A stretch of DNA of 64,000 nt from positions 62,001 through 126,000 of the forward strand of contig NZ_JAGDYL010000007.1 of assembly GCF_017565705.1 (NCBI RefSeq), in the 5' to 3' direction. The notes under the pieces are model-generated. The model was not told the origin of the DNA and searched no databases. It saw only the letters and a list, made by a program, of their open reading frames with translations. The DNA is from Leucobacter ruminantium. GTDB taxonomy: Bacteria; Actinomycetota; Actinomycetes; Actinomycetales; Microbacteriaceae. How positions within the stretch are numbered: the stretch's first letter is position 1; each line of letters starts with the position of its first letter. The translations under genes were made by a program, and so were the position numbers. This document shows positions 1 to 7,741 of this stretch, piece by piece.

Positions 1-273
1 CCCTCTCCCGCGTGCCGAGGGATCGACGACGAGGTCGACCTCTCCCTCGCCGACGATGCCGACGGCGACGGTGCGCTCCGGGTCCGCCGCCTCGGCGAAG
101 CGCCGCAGTGCGCGTCGGCCCTGCGAGGCCGCGAGCAGCGCCTGATCCGACACCGGGGGCCGGCCGTCTGCGCTCTCCGCGGCCGCGATCACCGCTCGCG
201 CGTCGGCGAGCGCCCGGGTTCCCGGCTCTCCTGAGCTTCCCGGATCGATCTCGATGAGCTCGGCCTCGGTCAT
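1..273 (-). CDS. mshD: Mycothiol synthase MshD, N-terminal part (cut by window edge)
   Basis: The first 91 codons are present and the rest lies outside the window. MshD acetylates Cys-GlcN-Ins with acetyl-CoA in the last step of mycothiol synthesis in the cytoplasm. The visible part has the family's N-terminal pattern (ALADARAVIAAAESADGRPP followed by VSDQALL) and ends in a GNAT acetyl-CoA loop, VDPSARGRG. A good AGGAGG ribosome site lies 6 nt upstream of the ATG. It follows a GlnR-like regulator on the same strand with a 71-nt gap; the same pairing (glnR-mshD) is known in mycobacteria, which supports both calls. Confidence 0.85.
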   Translation of the reverse strand, partial: MTEAELIEIDPGSSGEPGTRALADARAVIAAAESADGRPPVSDQALLAASQGRRALRRFAEAADPERTVAVGIVGEGEVDLVVDPSARGRG

Positions 274-344
274 GGTCGTCCTCCTGCCGTGCGCGCCCGG
301 GCGAACCGCCGTCGGCACCCGCTCAGCTGCGAGGGCGCGGCGCG

Positions 345-1013
345 TCAGTCGTCATCGTAGTCGCGTTCGCGGGCGAAGCCGTAGCCGACACCGCGCACCG
401 TGCTGATCAGCCCCTCGTGCTCGCCGAGCTTGGCGCGCAGGCGCCGCACGTGCACGTCGACCGTGCGGGTGCCGCCGAAGTAGTCGGTGCCCCAGACATC
501 GCTGAGCAACTGCTCGCGCGTGAACACGCGGCCGGGATGCGCGGCGAGGAAGTGCAGCAGTTCGAACTCCTTGTAGGTGAGGTCGAGGGTGCGGCCGTGC
601 ACGCGGGCGATGAAGTTCGACTCGTCGATCACGACGCCCGCGGCCTGCACCTCCGCGACGGGCGCGTCGGCGGCGGAGCCGCGCTCCAGCAGGCGCAGCC
701 GCGACTCCACCTCGGCCGGGCTCGCACCGGGCAGCAGCAGCTCGCTCACCCCCCAGTCGGCGGTGAGCGCGGTGAGGGCGACCTCGGGCAGGATCACGAC
801 GCGGGGCGTCTGCGTCGTACCGGCGAGGGCCTGGCAGGCCGTGCGAGCGCGGCGCGCGTCGAGGGTGCCGTCGATGAGCACCGCGTCGAAGCGCGACGGC
901 ATCGTGTCGGGAACCCTGAGCGACAGCGGGGAGGTGCGCACCTCGTGCGGCAGGAGGTCGAGCGCGGGCAGCGATTCGGCCGGATCCCTATCGGCGAGGC
1001 AGAGCAGCTGCAT
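345..1013 (-). CDS. GlnR-like orphan OmpR-family response regulator
   Basis: A 222-residue protein with a degenerate receiver domain (about 1-110) and an OmpR/PhoB winged helix (about 130-220; LTYKEFELLHFLAAHPGRVF, then TVDVHVRRLRAKL and TVRGVGYGF). D48 in LIDGT matches the conserved Asp of GlnR, but the usual receiver Lys is not evident, as in GlnR proteins that work without a kinase. An in-frame ATG exists at 1046, but the ATG at 1013 is preceded by AAGGGAG at a good distance and matches the family start. A TAGAAT -10 box lies at 1046-1051 on this strand. The role in nitrogen control is inferred from similarity and from the mshD neighbour. Confidence 0.75.
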   Translation of the reverse strand: MQLLCLADRDPAESLPALDLLPHEVRTSPLSLRVPDTMPSRFDAVLIDGTLDARRARTACQALAGTTQTPRVVILPEVALTALTADWGVSELLLPGASPAEVESRLRLLERGSAADAPVAEVQAAGVVIDESNFIARVHGRTLDLTYKEFELLHFLAAHPGRVFTREQLLSDVWGTDYFGGTRTVDVHVRRLRAKLGEHEGLISTVRGVGYGFARERDYDDD

Positions 1014-1234
1014 CTCCCGCTCCCTTCGGCTGTCGAACCGTTGCAATTCTACTGCCGGGCCTGTTTCCCGCCGGTTTCGGGAGTGTTACCCGCGGTGAGG
1101 GATCCCTCGCGGGCACGGGGCGCAACCCCCGCGCAACCGGATGTTCACCGTTCTTCACTCGGATCGGTGTGTGTCGCTTCGACGCATCGAGCGGCGCGAG
1201 CGTAGCGTGAGAGGCACCGGACGAAGGAGACACT

Positions 1235-2587
1235 GTGACCGAGTTCCCGCATTCCGAACCCCTCTCGGCCGAAGCGCACGAGGGCCGTGATCGCTCGACG
1301 GAGCGTCTGCGCACCTATGTGCTCGACACCTCGGTGCTGCTGAGCGATCCCTCGGCGCTCTTCCGCTTCGCCGAGCACGCGGTCGTGCTGCCCATCGTGG
1401 TCGTCATGGAACTCGAGAAGAAACGGCACGACCCCGAGATCGGCTACTTCGCGCGGCGCGCGCTCCGCATCCTCGACGAGCTGCGGGAGCGCCACCTTCG
1501 CCTCGACTTCCCCGTGCCCGTCGGCGACTCCGGCGGCACGGTGCGTGTCGAGCTCAACCACTCGAGCGCCGAGGCGCTGCCGAGCGGCATGCGGCTGGGC
1601 GACAACGACACCCGCATCCTCGCCGTCGCCCAGAGCCTCGCCTCGGACGGCCTCGACGTCACCGTCGTGTCGAAGGACCTCCCCATGCGGCTCAAGGCCG
1701 CGGCGCTCGGGCTCGGCTCCGAGGAGTACCGCGCCGAGCTCGCCCACGACGACGCCTACACCGGAACCGCGACGATCGAGCTCGCCGAGCACGAGATGCA
1801 GTCGCTCTGGGACCAGGAGCGGCTCGACGACGTCGACGACGTCGAGGGGCTGACCCGCGGCACCGGTCTCATCATCACCTCCGCGCGCGGCTCGGCGCTC
1901 GGGCGCGTCGACGGCCCGCGCTCGCTGCACCTCGTGCGCGGCGACCGGGAGGTCTTCGGAGTCACGGGCCGCAGCGCCGAGCAGCGGCTCGCGATCGACC
2001 TGCTGCTCGACACGCGGGTCGGCATCGTGTCGCTCGGCGGCAACGCGGGCACCGGCAAGTCGGCGCTCGCGCTCGCCGCGGGGCTCGAGGCGGTGCTCGA
2101 GCGCCGCCAGCACCGCAGGATCATGGTGTTCCGGCCGCTGTACGCCGTCGGCGGGCAGGAACTCGGCTACCTGCCCGGCGACCGCGAGGAGAAGATGGGG
2201 CCGTGGGCGCAGGCCGTGTTCGACGCGCTCGGGTCGATCGTCTCCGAGAACGTACTGGACGAGGTGATGGCGCGCGGCCTGGTCGAGGTGCTGCCGCTCA
2301 CCCACATCCGCGGCCGCTCGCTGCACGACGCCTTCGTGATCGTGGATGAGGCGCAGTCGCTCGAGCGGGGTGTGCTGCTGACGATGCTCTCGCGCATCGG
2401 GCAGAACTCGCGGGTGGTGCTCACCCACGACGTCGGGCAGCGGGACAACCTGCGCGTCGGCCGCTACGACGGCATCGCCGCGGTGATCGAGAAGCTGAAG
2501 GGGCACCCGCTCTTCGGCCACGTCACGCTCACACGGTCCGAGCGCAGCGAGATCGCGGCCCTCGTGACGGAGATGCTGGGGGAGTAG
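1235..2587 (+). CDS. PhoH-family ATPase with N-terminal PIN domain (PhoH2-like)
   Basis: A 450-residue protein. The N-terminal PIN ribonuclease domain (about 27-160) starts with VLDTSVLL and has acidic residues in LGDNDTRIL. The C-terminal PhoH ATPase has Walker [13 protein letters not shown] and Walker B FVIVDEAQ, and a late arginine region [15 protein letters not shown]-PhoH proteins act as sequence-specific RNases coupled to a helicase/ATPase. The GTG start has AAGGAG just upstream. In mycobacteria phoH2 is preceded by a short antitoxin-like gene; here there is only the 188-nt spacer to the divergent regulator. A perfect hairpin ends the transcript. Confidence 0.85.
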   Translation: MTEFPHSEPLSAEAHEGRDRSTERLRTYVLDTSVLLSDPSALFRFAEHAVVLPIVVVMELEKKRHDPEIGYFARRALRILDELRERHLRLDFPVPVGDSGGTVRVELNHSSAEALPSGMRLGDNDTRILAVAQSLASDGLDVTVVSKDLPMRLKAAALGLGSEEYRAELAHDDAYTGTATIELAEHEMQSLWDQERLDDVDDVEGLTRGTGLIITSARGSALGRVDGPRSLHLVRGDREVFGVTGRSAEQRLAIDLLLDTRVGIVSLGGNAGTGKSALALAAGLEAVLERRQHRRIMVFRPLYAVGGQELGYLPGDREEKMGPWAQAVFDALGSIVSENVLDEVMARGLVEVLPLTHIRGRSLHDAFVIVDEAQSLERGVLLTMLSRIGQNSRVVLTHDVGQRDNLRVGRYDGIAAVIEKLKGHPLFGHVTLTRSERSEIAALVTEMLGE

Positions 2588-2592
2588 GGGCG

Positions 2593-2621
2593 CCGGGGCG
2601 CGGCGGGAGGCCGCGCCCCGG
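2593..2621. terminator. Bidirectional hairpin between convergent genes
   Basis: A perfect 12-bp GC stem (2593-2604 with 2610-2621) and a 5-nt loop lie in the 40-nt gap between the PhoH gene and the surface adhesin gene, which end tail to tail. There is no T-run, which is usual in GC-rich actinobacteria. Confidence 0.75.
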
Positions 2622-2627
2622 TCGTGC

Positions 2628-4145
2628 CTACACCGCGCGGCGTCGCGCTACGAGGAGTGCGGAGCCGGCGAGCACCGCGAGCAACGCCGTGGCGGCGAGC
2701 GCCGATGCGGGGCCTCCGCCCGTACGCGCCAGTTCGGCCGCAGGTTTCGCGGTCGGTGCGGCCGGCTTCGCCGGCGTCGTTGCCGGTGCCTGTGCCACTA
2801 CGACGGTCTGGGCGGCATCGTCGATGTCCTCGTGGGCCGCCACAGGGGTGCCGCCGACCTCCGAACCCGCATAGAGCCGCTCGAAGGCGACGAGAGTTTC
2901 CCCCGCGTAGCCGCGAGGGATCGTGAAAGAGACCTCGACGGTGCCGGACGCGGATGTGGGGGTGAAGGTCGTGGAGCCCGTGATGCCGGTCGCCGAACCG
3001 TCGGACTTCCGCATGAGCTCTCCCGTAAGCGTGTACTGCTGCCCCGGCGTCAGGTTCGCATACGCGACCGTGTCGATGACGGTGCCGCCGTCCCACGCGA
3101 CGATGCGATCGCCGTCCGCGGCGTCCACGAGGGAGGTTCCGATCGCAGGAAGGGCGACGGGCGTCGCGGTCCAGCTCGCCGTCGCCTGCGCGGTCGTGCG
3201 GGCGGTGTCGGGCGCGATCAGGATGATCGACTGCGCGTGGTCGGCCGCGGTGGGGGTGCCGCCCGCGGAAGTCGGCACCGAGATCACCGAGCCGCTCGCG
3301 CTCGACCCGGTCACTGCGGCCGTCACCGTCGCGGAACCCGACTCCGTCGCGGAGCGCAGGTCGAGGTACAGCTCCTGGCCGTCGGTCACGGCGTTCGGGT
3401 CGATGGCTTCGCCCGCGGCATTCGTCAGCGTGATCGCCGGATCGACGGACACGGAGGCGGTCGGCCGGTTCGTGTGCACCGTGAAGGGGCCGACGAGATC
3501 TCCCGGCTCGAATGCGCCGGAGGGGGCCGTGATCGAGACGGTGGCCTCGAAATCGGCCGGCGTCAGTCCGGAACTCGCGTTCGCGCCGGCGATGAGGTAC
3601 TGGTAGGCGGCTTTGGTGTTCTCGACCGAGTCGGTGCCCGCCCAGTTCCAGTCGGCGTCGAACCCGAGGTCGGTGTAGCGCCAGATCGCGTACTGGGTCG
3701 CCTCGATGGCGTCGTTGCGCGAGATGCCGGGCACGTTCGCGGCGTCGGCGAAGTCGGACAGGCTGAGCGCGGGGTAGCTGTGCGCGAGCACCCAGAGCAC
3801 CTTGCCGTACACGGCGGGGTCCGACTTGAAGAGGTTGGAGCCGAGGTAGCTCGAAGCGTCGCCGACCCGTCCCTCGAGCCTCGTCTTGGCCGAGACGTTG
3901 TGCTCGATGCAGTACGCCCAGTAGTCGGGGGTGCCCGGGTTGTTCGGATCGGCGGGGACGGTCTCGTGGATGCCGAAGATCCCGTTCCCGCCGTGCCCCT
4001 CTCGCGGCCCGACCCAGACCGTGCCGTCGGCGACCGCTGCCAATGCAGGGGTCGTAGTCGGCGCGAGTATCGTGAGGAGTCCGACGATCAGGGCGACGAT
4101 CGCCCGTCCCGTCCTTCTCCGTGGTTCTGTATGCTGCAACGTCAT
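2628..4145 (-). CDS. Sortase-anchored surface protein with internal thioester domain and VaFE repeat
   Basis: A 505-residue exported protein. Residues 1-37 are a signal peptide (hydrophobic 14-28, cleavage likely after PALA). Residues about 40-210 look like a Cys-Gln thioester domain: C79 in YWAYCIEHN and Q151 in EATQYAIWRY match the family bond-forming pair. About 335-440 is a VaFE-type stalk domain (SLVDAADG, VIDTVAYANLTPGQQYTLTG, ETLVAFERLY). A linker rich in Ala, Pro and Thr leads to the sorting signal LARTG (472-476), a hydrophobic helix and an RRR tail, fitting a class E (LAXTG) sortase. Thioester domains attach covalently to host or surface ligands. A promoter-like motif at 4208-4237 matches the one upstream of the nearby sigma fusion gene, so it is a likely target of that sigma factor. 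Confidence 0.85.
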   Translation of the reverse strand: MTLQHTEPRRRTGRAIVALIVGLLTILAPTTTPALAAVADGTVWVGPREGHGGNGIFGIHETVPADPNNPGTPDYWAYCIEHNVSAKTRLEGRVGDASSYLGSNLFKSDPAVYGKVLWVLAHSYPALSLSDFADAANVPGISRNDAIEATQYAIWRYTDLGFDADWNWAGTDSVENTKAAYQYLIAGANASSGLTPADFEATVSITAPSGAFEPGDLVGPFTVHTNRPTASVSVDPAITLTNAAGEAIDPNAVTDGQELYLDLRSATESGSATVTAAVTGSSASGSVISVPTSAGGTPTAADHAQSIILIAPDTARTTAQATASWTATPVALPAIGTSLVDAADGDRIVAWDGGTVIDTVAYANLTPGQQYTLTGELMRKSDGSATGITGSTTFTPTSASGTVEVSFTIPRGYAGETLVAFERLYAGSEVGGTPVAAHEDIDDAAQTVVVAQAPATTPAKPAAPTAKPAAELARTGGGPASALAATALLAVLAGSALLVARRRAV

Positions 4146-4207
4146 CGTGGGCCTCTCTCCAGGGTTTCAGCCGCCGGGCTACCGATCCGGGCACGGCTCG
4201 ATATAGA

Positions 4208-4237
4208 GAGAGTCGACGGGGCGCGAAAAGTGACGCG
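4208..4237 (-). promoter_or_regulatory. Two-block ECF-type promoter motif, copy A
   Basis: On the minus strand it reads CGCGTCACTTTTC, then CTCTC after a 17-nt gap from TCAC. The same blocks and the same spacing occur at 7142-7171 and 7224-7253. It lies about 63 nt upstream of the adhesin start, a normal promoter distance. Assignment to the ECF sigma fusion encoded next door is an inference. Confidence 0.6.
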
Positions 4238-4294
4238 GACTTCCGCGAATCGATTCGGCGTCCCCGTCGGAGGCGGCGGAGCGGGAGAGGCCCC

Positions 4295-5068
4295 TCAGCC
4301 TGCGTGTTCGCGCTTCCAGCGCTCGACGCGCGGGAGAACGAGCGGCCAGAACGCGTCGGCCCACACCTCGTAGCCGCGATCGTTCGGATGGAACGCGTCT
4401 TCGGCGAACTCGGTGAGGATGCCGCGCAGCCCGCGCTCGCGGGTCGCGCGGTAGACGGGCACGACCTCGAAACCACGCGCCTCGGCCACGGCGTGCAGGA
4501 TGAGGTTCGCCTGCCTCACCGCGCGCTCCCGCCACGGAAGGTGGAACGAGGGCACCTCGCCCACGATCGTGTGCGGGGGCAGCGCATCGAGAATCGTGCT
4601 CAGGTTGCGGTGGAATGCGACCGGATCCCACGCGGCGATATCGTTCGCACCGATCGCGACGGTCACGAGGTCGGGGTGCTTCTTCAACGGGTTCACGGCG
4701 CGCGGCAGCTGATCCCTCGCACACAGGGCGCTCGTCGCCCCCGAGACGGCGAGGTTGGTCACGTGCACGGGCTCGCCGATCTCCGCCTTGATGCGATCGG
4801 TGAGCTGCCCCACGTAACTGCGGCCGGGCACGCTCGCCCCGATACCCTGCGCCGTGGAGTCGCCGAGCGCCAGGTAGAAGAAGCGCCCCGGCACCCGTCG
4901 ACGCTCGCGCCACCACGCCGCCGTGACCGGCTGCATGTCGGACAGGGCCCACATCGGACGCTCGGCGCGCTCGAGCCAGTCCGCGCGGCCGAGTCGCCGA
5001 GCCAGCCAGACCTGCGTGGAGAGCGACAGTGCGCGCAGGCCCTGCGCGGGGGTTCCGCCTGTCATCAT
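4295..5068 (-). CDS. SGNH/GDSL-family hydrolase
   Basis: A 257-residue protein with the SGNH blocks in order: block I LALGDSTAQG (catalytic S71), block II Gly in AVSGATS, block III GAND, and block V DAFHPND carrying the catalytic Asp and His. No clear signal peptide is seen; residues 1-60 are a basic and hydrophobic leader. Such enzymes are esterases or acyl hydrolases acting on lipids, glycans or cell wall; the substrate is unknown. It sits between the adhesin and the sigma fusion gene on the same strand but has its own leaderless promoter (TAGAAT at 5076-5081). Two tandem ATG codons exist; the first is used here. Confidence 0.8.
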   Translation of the reverse strand: MMTGGTPAQGLRALSLSTQVWLARRLGRADWLERAERPMWALSDMQPVTAAWWRERRRVPGRFFYLALGDSTAQGIGASVPGRSYVGQLTDRIKAEIGEPVHVTNLAVSGATSALCARDQLPRAVNPLKKHPDLVTVAIGANDIAAWDPVAFHRNLSTILDALPPHTIVGEVPSFHLPWRERAVRQANLILHAVAEARGFEVVPVYRATRERGLRGILTEFAEDAFHPNDRGYEVWADAFWPLVLPRVERWKREHAG

Positions 5069-5075
5069 GCGCCTG

Positions 5076-5081
5076 ATTCTA
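5076..5081 (-). promoter_or_regulatory. -10 box of a leaderless promoter (SGNH hydrolase)
   Basis: TAGAAT lies 7 nt upstream of the ATG at 5068, so transcription should begin at or next to the start codon. No Shine-Dalgarno sequence is present. Confidence 0.6.
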
Positions 5082-5116
5082 GTGGTTCACCGGGCGGTGC
5101 CTGCCGAGCCGACCCC

Positions 5117-7063
5117 TCAGTCGACCGGCTCCAGATCGATGGACTCGAGCCCTGGATCCCAGGGTGTGAAGATCGGCGCTCCGTCGTCGTAGACGTCGAC
5201 AGCCAGCTCTGCGGGAGCACCGCGATACATCTCCGTCGCCGAGGCTCGGTCGCACTGCTCCAGGTAGAGGTAGTAGAAGCCATACGCATGCATGCGCATG
5301 CGGCGCACGGCCTTCCCCGATCCGTCGAGAGGGATCTCGTACCACTGCTCGGCGGCGGCCGTGGTCATGCAGACCGTGGTGCCGGGGGCGCCGGTGACCT
5401 GGAAGACCAGGCCGGTCTGCGAGGCCTCCTCGAGTGGGATGGTGGTGGCGAATTCGACACCGGTGATGAGGGGAGACTCGATGGTGAAAGTTCCGGTGAT
5501 GGCTGCAGAGGAGTCGGTCTCGGTGAACGCCCACACCCGATACTCGTGCGTGCCCGACCTTCCATTGCCGAGCGAACGGAAGTCGAAGCTCCACGCGCCC
5601 GCCGCGTCCGGGGCGACTGTGTAGATCCTCGCGGTGGGCGTCGTGTACGAGTCGAGGTAGCGGTACTCGACGGCCACGGTGGAACCCGGCGTGGCACGGC
5701 CGCTCAGCTGCGGTGCGATGTAGCGCTGCTGTTCGGGGATCGGCTCCGCGCCGGAGGTGAGCAGCATCTGGTTGGGGCCGCCGCCGGGGTCACCGCCCGG
5801 CTGTCCATCGGTCGGACCGGACACCGTGCCGGGTTGGGCGGGCTGAGGCTGCGGTGGAGGGGGAAGGTATTCGCCGGGCTGACCCGAGGGGTCGAAGTCC
5901 GCGGCGACGATCGTCGGGTCTTGGACTCCGCGCCCGAACTCGCCGTTCGGCTGCTGCCCGTTCCCGCCTGCGGAAGCGCTCGAGCCTCCGCCGGTTCCCG
6001 AGCCGCCGTTCGTGTCCGTTCCGGTCCCGGACGGGAAGCCTGAGGTCGAACCGTCCGAGTTGCCCGGTACCGACGCCGAACCGGTCTCGGAGGGTTTGCC
6101 GTCCGCCGCACCCGACGCGCCGCCCGAGAAGAACAGGGCAGTGGCAAGCACACCGGCCACGGCGATGACGCCGATGCCGGCGGCGACCCCCGTCGACCCC
6201 ATGCTGCCTGCCACGACACCGCCGACGAGCAGCGCCGCGGCACCGGCAGCCCCGCCCGAGCCTGCGGCGCTCGCGGGAATAACCCCGGCGAGTGCGGCGA
6301 AACCTGCCGCGCCGAGGGTGGCGCGCCGCGTGCGCGCGAACCCCGCGCGCAGTTCGTCGTGCAGTTCGGCGCAGACGCCGCAGCCCGCGAGGTGGCCTTC
6401 GATGCGGTTGCGATCGGCTGCCGAGACCTCGCTCGGGGCCGCGACGTAGGCCGGCAGGAGCGCTGCGGCGTGAAGCGGATCGGATGCGAGCCGTGCGGGG
6501 ACCCGCCGAGTGAGCCACTGCAGCCCGAGACCGTTGCGGGCGCGTCTCGTCAGCGCCGAGACGGCGTTGGGTTTGATCCCCAGCTCCGCGGCGATGCGAG
6601 CCCGCGGTACGTCCTCGACCTCGGCGAGCCAGAGCACCCGCTGCCAGCGCTCCGGCAGATCCTGGAAGGCCGCGAGCAGCTCGCCCGCCTCCGCCTCGTC
6701 GCTCAAGATCGTGAGGGGATCGACCGCGTCCGTCTCGTCGATGTCCGGATCGGTGTCGACGAGACGTCCCGCCTTGCTCCACCGGATCGCGAGGTTGCGC
6801 ATGGTGGTGAGCAGGTAGGGGCGGAACGCCTCCCGGGGTCCCTTCCCCTCGACGGCGACCTGCCGGTAGACGGCGAGGAAGGCTTCCGATGCGAGATCCT
6901 CGGCCGCCCCCGGCGCGTACCGGCGGGCGACGGTCAGAGCGAGCCCGATATAGCGGCACCACAGCTGGGCGTAGGCCTCCGAGCTCCCCTCGCGGAGGCG
7001 CGTCAGCAACTCGGCGTCCGTGGCGGCGGGGTCGCCGACACGATCTCTCTCGATAGACTGCAC
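5117..7063 (-). CDS. ECF sigma factor fused to zinc-finger anti-sigma domain, membrane anchor and extracellular sensor
   Basis: A 648-residue one-protein signalling device. Sigma-2 region about 15-100 (DAELLTRLREGSSEAYAQLW, RYAPGAAEDLASEAFLAVY), sigma-4 about 125-180 (LPERWQRVLWLAEVEDVPRARIAA by parts). Then a ZAS-type anti-sigma motif H224-x3-C228-x2-C231, a hydrophobic segment about 250-285 and a clear membrane helix about 292-313. After that comes a Gly/Ser/Pro-rich linker (about 314-440) and an exported region with one Ig-like domain (about 455-545) and a last domain with two cysteines. Architecture resembles ECF groups with membrane-bound C-terminal extensions (ECF53-like, from memory). 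The GTG at 7063 fits the start of the sigma domain and has a GGGGGAG stretch upstream; the open frame runs on to 7684 but that part is not sigma-like and crosses the promoter motif. Probable autoregulation through copy B. Confidence 0.8.
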   Translation of the reverse strand: MQSIERDRVGDPAATDAELLTRLREGSSEAYAQLWCRYIGLALTVARRYAPGAAEDLASEAFLAVYRQVAVEGKGPREAFRPYLLTTMRNLAIRWSKAGRLVDTDPDIDETDAVDPLTILSDEAEAGELLAAFQDLPERWQRVLWLAEVEDVPRARIAAELGIKPNAVSALTRRARNGLGLQWLTRRVPARLASDPLHAAALLPAYVAAPSEVSAADRNRIEGHLAGCGVCAELHDELRAGFARTRRATLGAAGFAALAGVIPASAAGSGGAAGAAALLVGGVVAGSMGSTGVAAGIGVIAVAGVLATALFFSGGASGAADGKPSETGSASVPGNSDGSTSGFPSGTGTDTNGGSGTGGGSSASAGGNGQQPNGEFGRGVQDPTIVAADFDPSGQPGEYLPPPPQPQPAQPGTVSGPTDGQPGGDPGGGPNQMLLTSGAEPIPEQQRYIAPQLSGRATPGSTVAVEYRYLDSYTTPTARIYTVAPDAAGAWSFDFRSLGNGRSGTHEYRVWAFTETDSSAAITGTFTIESPLITGVEFATTIPLEEASQTGLVFQVTGAPGTTVCMTTAAAEQWYEIPLDGSGKAVRRMRMHAYGFYYLYLEQCDRASATEMYRGAPAELAVDVYDDGAPIFTPWDPGLESIDLEPVD

Positions 7064-7141
7064 AGTCTCCCCCTCTGCGCGCCCCCACGCGCGCGGCCCC
7101 TCATCCTCGAAGAGTACCCCGAAACGGTCACTCGTCCGAGT

Positions 7142-7171
7142 GAGAGTCCGGAGAAGCCGAGAAGTGACGCG
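7142..7171 (-). promoter_or_regulatory. Two-block ECF-type promoter motif, copy B (upstream of the sigma fusion gene)
   Basis: Minus strand CGCGTCACTTCTC, then CTCTC with the same 17-nt gap as copies A and C. It lies about 79 nt upstream of the GTG start of the sigma fusion, consistent with autoregulation. Confidence 0.6.
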
Positions 7172-7223
7172 GGAGGCGGATTTTTTGATGCGTTCGTGCG
7201 GAGAGCACGCATTCCGCGCGATG

Positions 7224-7253
7224 CGCGTCACTTTTCGGGTGCTCCGCGCTCTC
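7224..7253 (+). promoter_or_regulatory. Two-block ECF-type promoter motif, copy C (divergent)
   Basis: Plus strand CGCGTCACTTTTC, 17-nt gap, CTCTC. It stands back to back with copy B, with about 52 bp between their -35 blocks. It points rightwards into a stretch without a recognisable gene (7254-7684). A degraded -35-like copy occurs at about 7428 (CGCGTCACGTTTC). Confidence 0.5.
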
Positions 7254-7272
7254 ACCTCAGTGAGAAACCGGG

Positions 7273-7501
7273 GCGGCCGGACCGTATGAGCCTCGACCGT
7301 CGCGGGATCTCCGCCCCCGGTCGGCTCCTCCCCGCAAGGCTTCGACCGCTCCCGGTCGAAGCCGGGAGACGCCCCCCCCGGTATCCTGCTGCGAATCGTG
7401 AGCCCGCGGAGAAATTCTCGGCGTTCTCGCGTCACGTTTCGGGCCGAACGCCGTGTTATGGGGTGAGACGTGATGCGGCCGGACCGTATGAGCCTCGACC
7501 G
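7273..7501 (+). repeat. 27-bp direct repeat pair, 202 bp apart
   Basis: Positions 7273-7299 and 7475-7501 are identical. Each begins GCGGCCGGACCG and includes ATGAGCCTCGACCG. Each copy lies 3' to a CGCGTCAC block (7224 and 7428), by 41-49 nt, so the promoter-like unit and repeat may have been duplicated together. Confidence 0.7.
7338..7363. terminator. Perfect 11-bp hairpin
   Basis: Arms 7338-7348 and 7353-7363 (GGCTTCGACCG and its complement) with a 4-nt loop. It lies about 85 nt beyond promoter-like copy C. Confidence 0.4.
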
Positions 7502-7521
7502 CTTCCCGTCTCGACCCAGGA

Positions 7522-7550
7522 CGGGGCGGCGTCCCCCCGACGCCGCCCCG
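7522..7550. terminator. Perfect 11-bp GC hairpin
   Basis: Arms 7522-7532 and 7540-7550 (CGGGGCGGCGT and its complement), loop of 7 nt. It follows the second copy of the direct repeat. Confidence 0.4.
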
Positions 7551-7684
7551 CCCGCCGCTCGCCGGTCCGGCCGATCACTTCCCCCGGTCGTTCCGACGAG
7601 CGGGGTGCGGGAACGGTTCCCCGACCCGACTCGCCCCTTCCGCACCGGCCCGGACGCGTCCGGACCGGGGAAGCGCTGAACCAC

Positions 7685-7719
7685 GAGGGGCGAGGGACCG
7701 TCAGGATCCCTCGCCCCTC
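7685..7719. terminator. Terminator hairpin of fumC
   Basis: A perfect 13-bp stem (7685-7697 with 7707-7719) begins 22 nt past the fumC stop codon. Its right arm carries the GATCCCTC motif that is over-represented in this window. Confidence 0.7.
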
Positions 7720-7741
7720 TCGGGTGCCGATGCGACGTTCG

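Larger units (their letters stand above)
7254..7684 (+). other. Gene-poor region downstream of promoter copy C
   Basis: About 430 nt without a convincing gene. It holds a 27-bp perfect direct repeat (7273-7299 and 7475-7501), two perfect 11-bp hairpins (7338-7363 and 7522-7550) and a 14-bp palindrome near 7653 within an imperfect larger hairpin. Short open frames starting inside each direct repeat (both begin MSLDR) lack ribosome sites and look like chance frames in GC-rich DNA. A small RNA starting at copy C and ending at one of the hairpins is possible but unproven. Confidence 0.4.

Noticed and set aside
7488-7679. Small plus-strand frame beginning MSLDR inside the second direct repeat
   Set aside because: No ribosome site and a composition typical of chance GC frames; kept only as a possibility under the copy C finding.
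7064-7684. N-terminal extension of the sigma fusion to 7684
   Set aside because: The extra 207 codons are Arg-rich, not sigma-like, and cross two promoter-like motifs and the hairpins; the GTG at 7063 fits the domain start.
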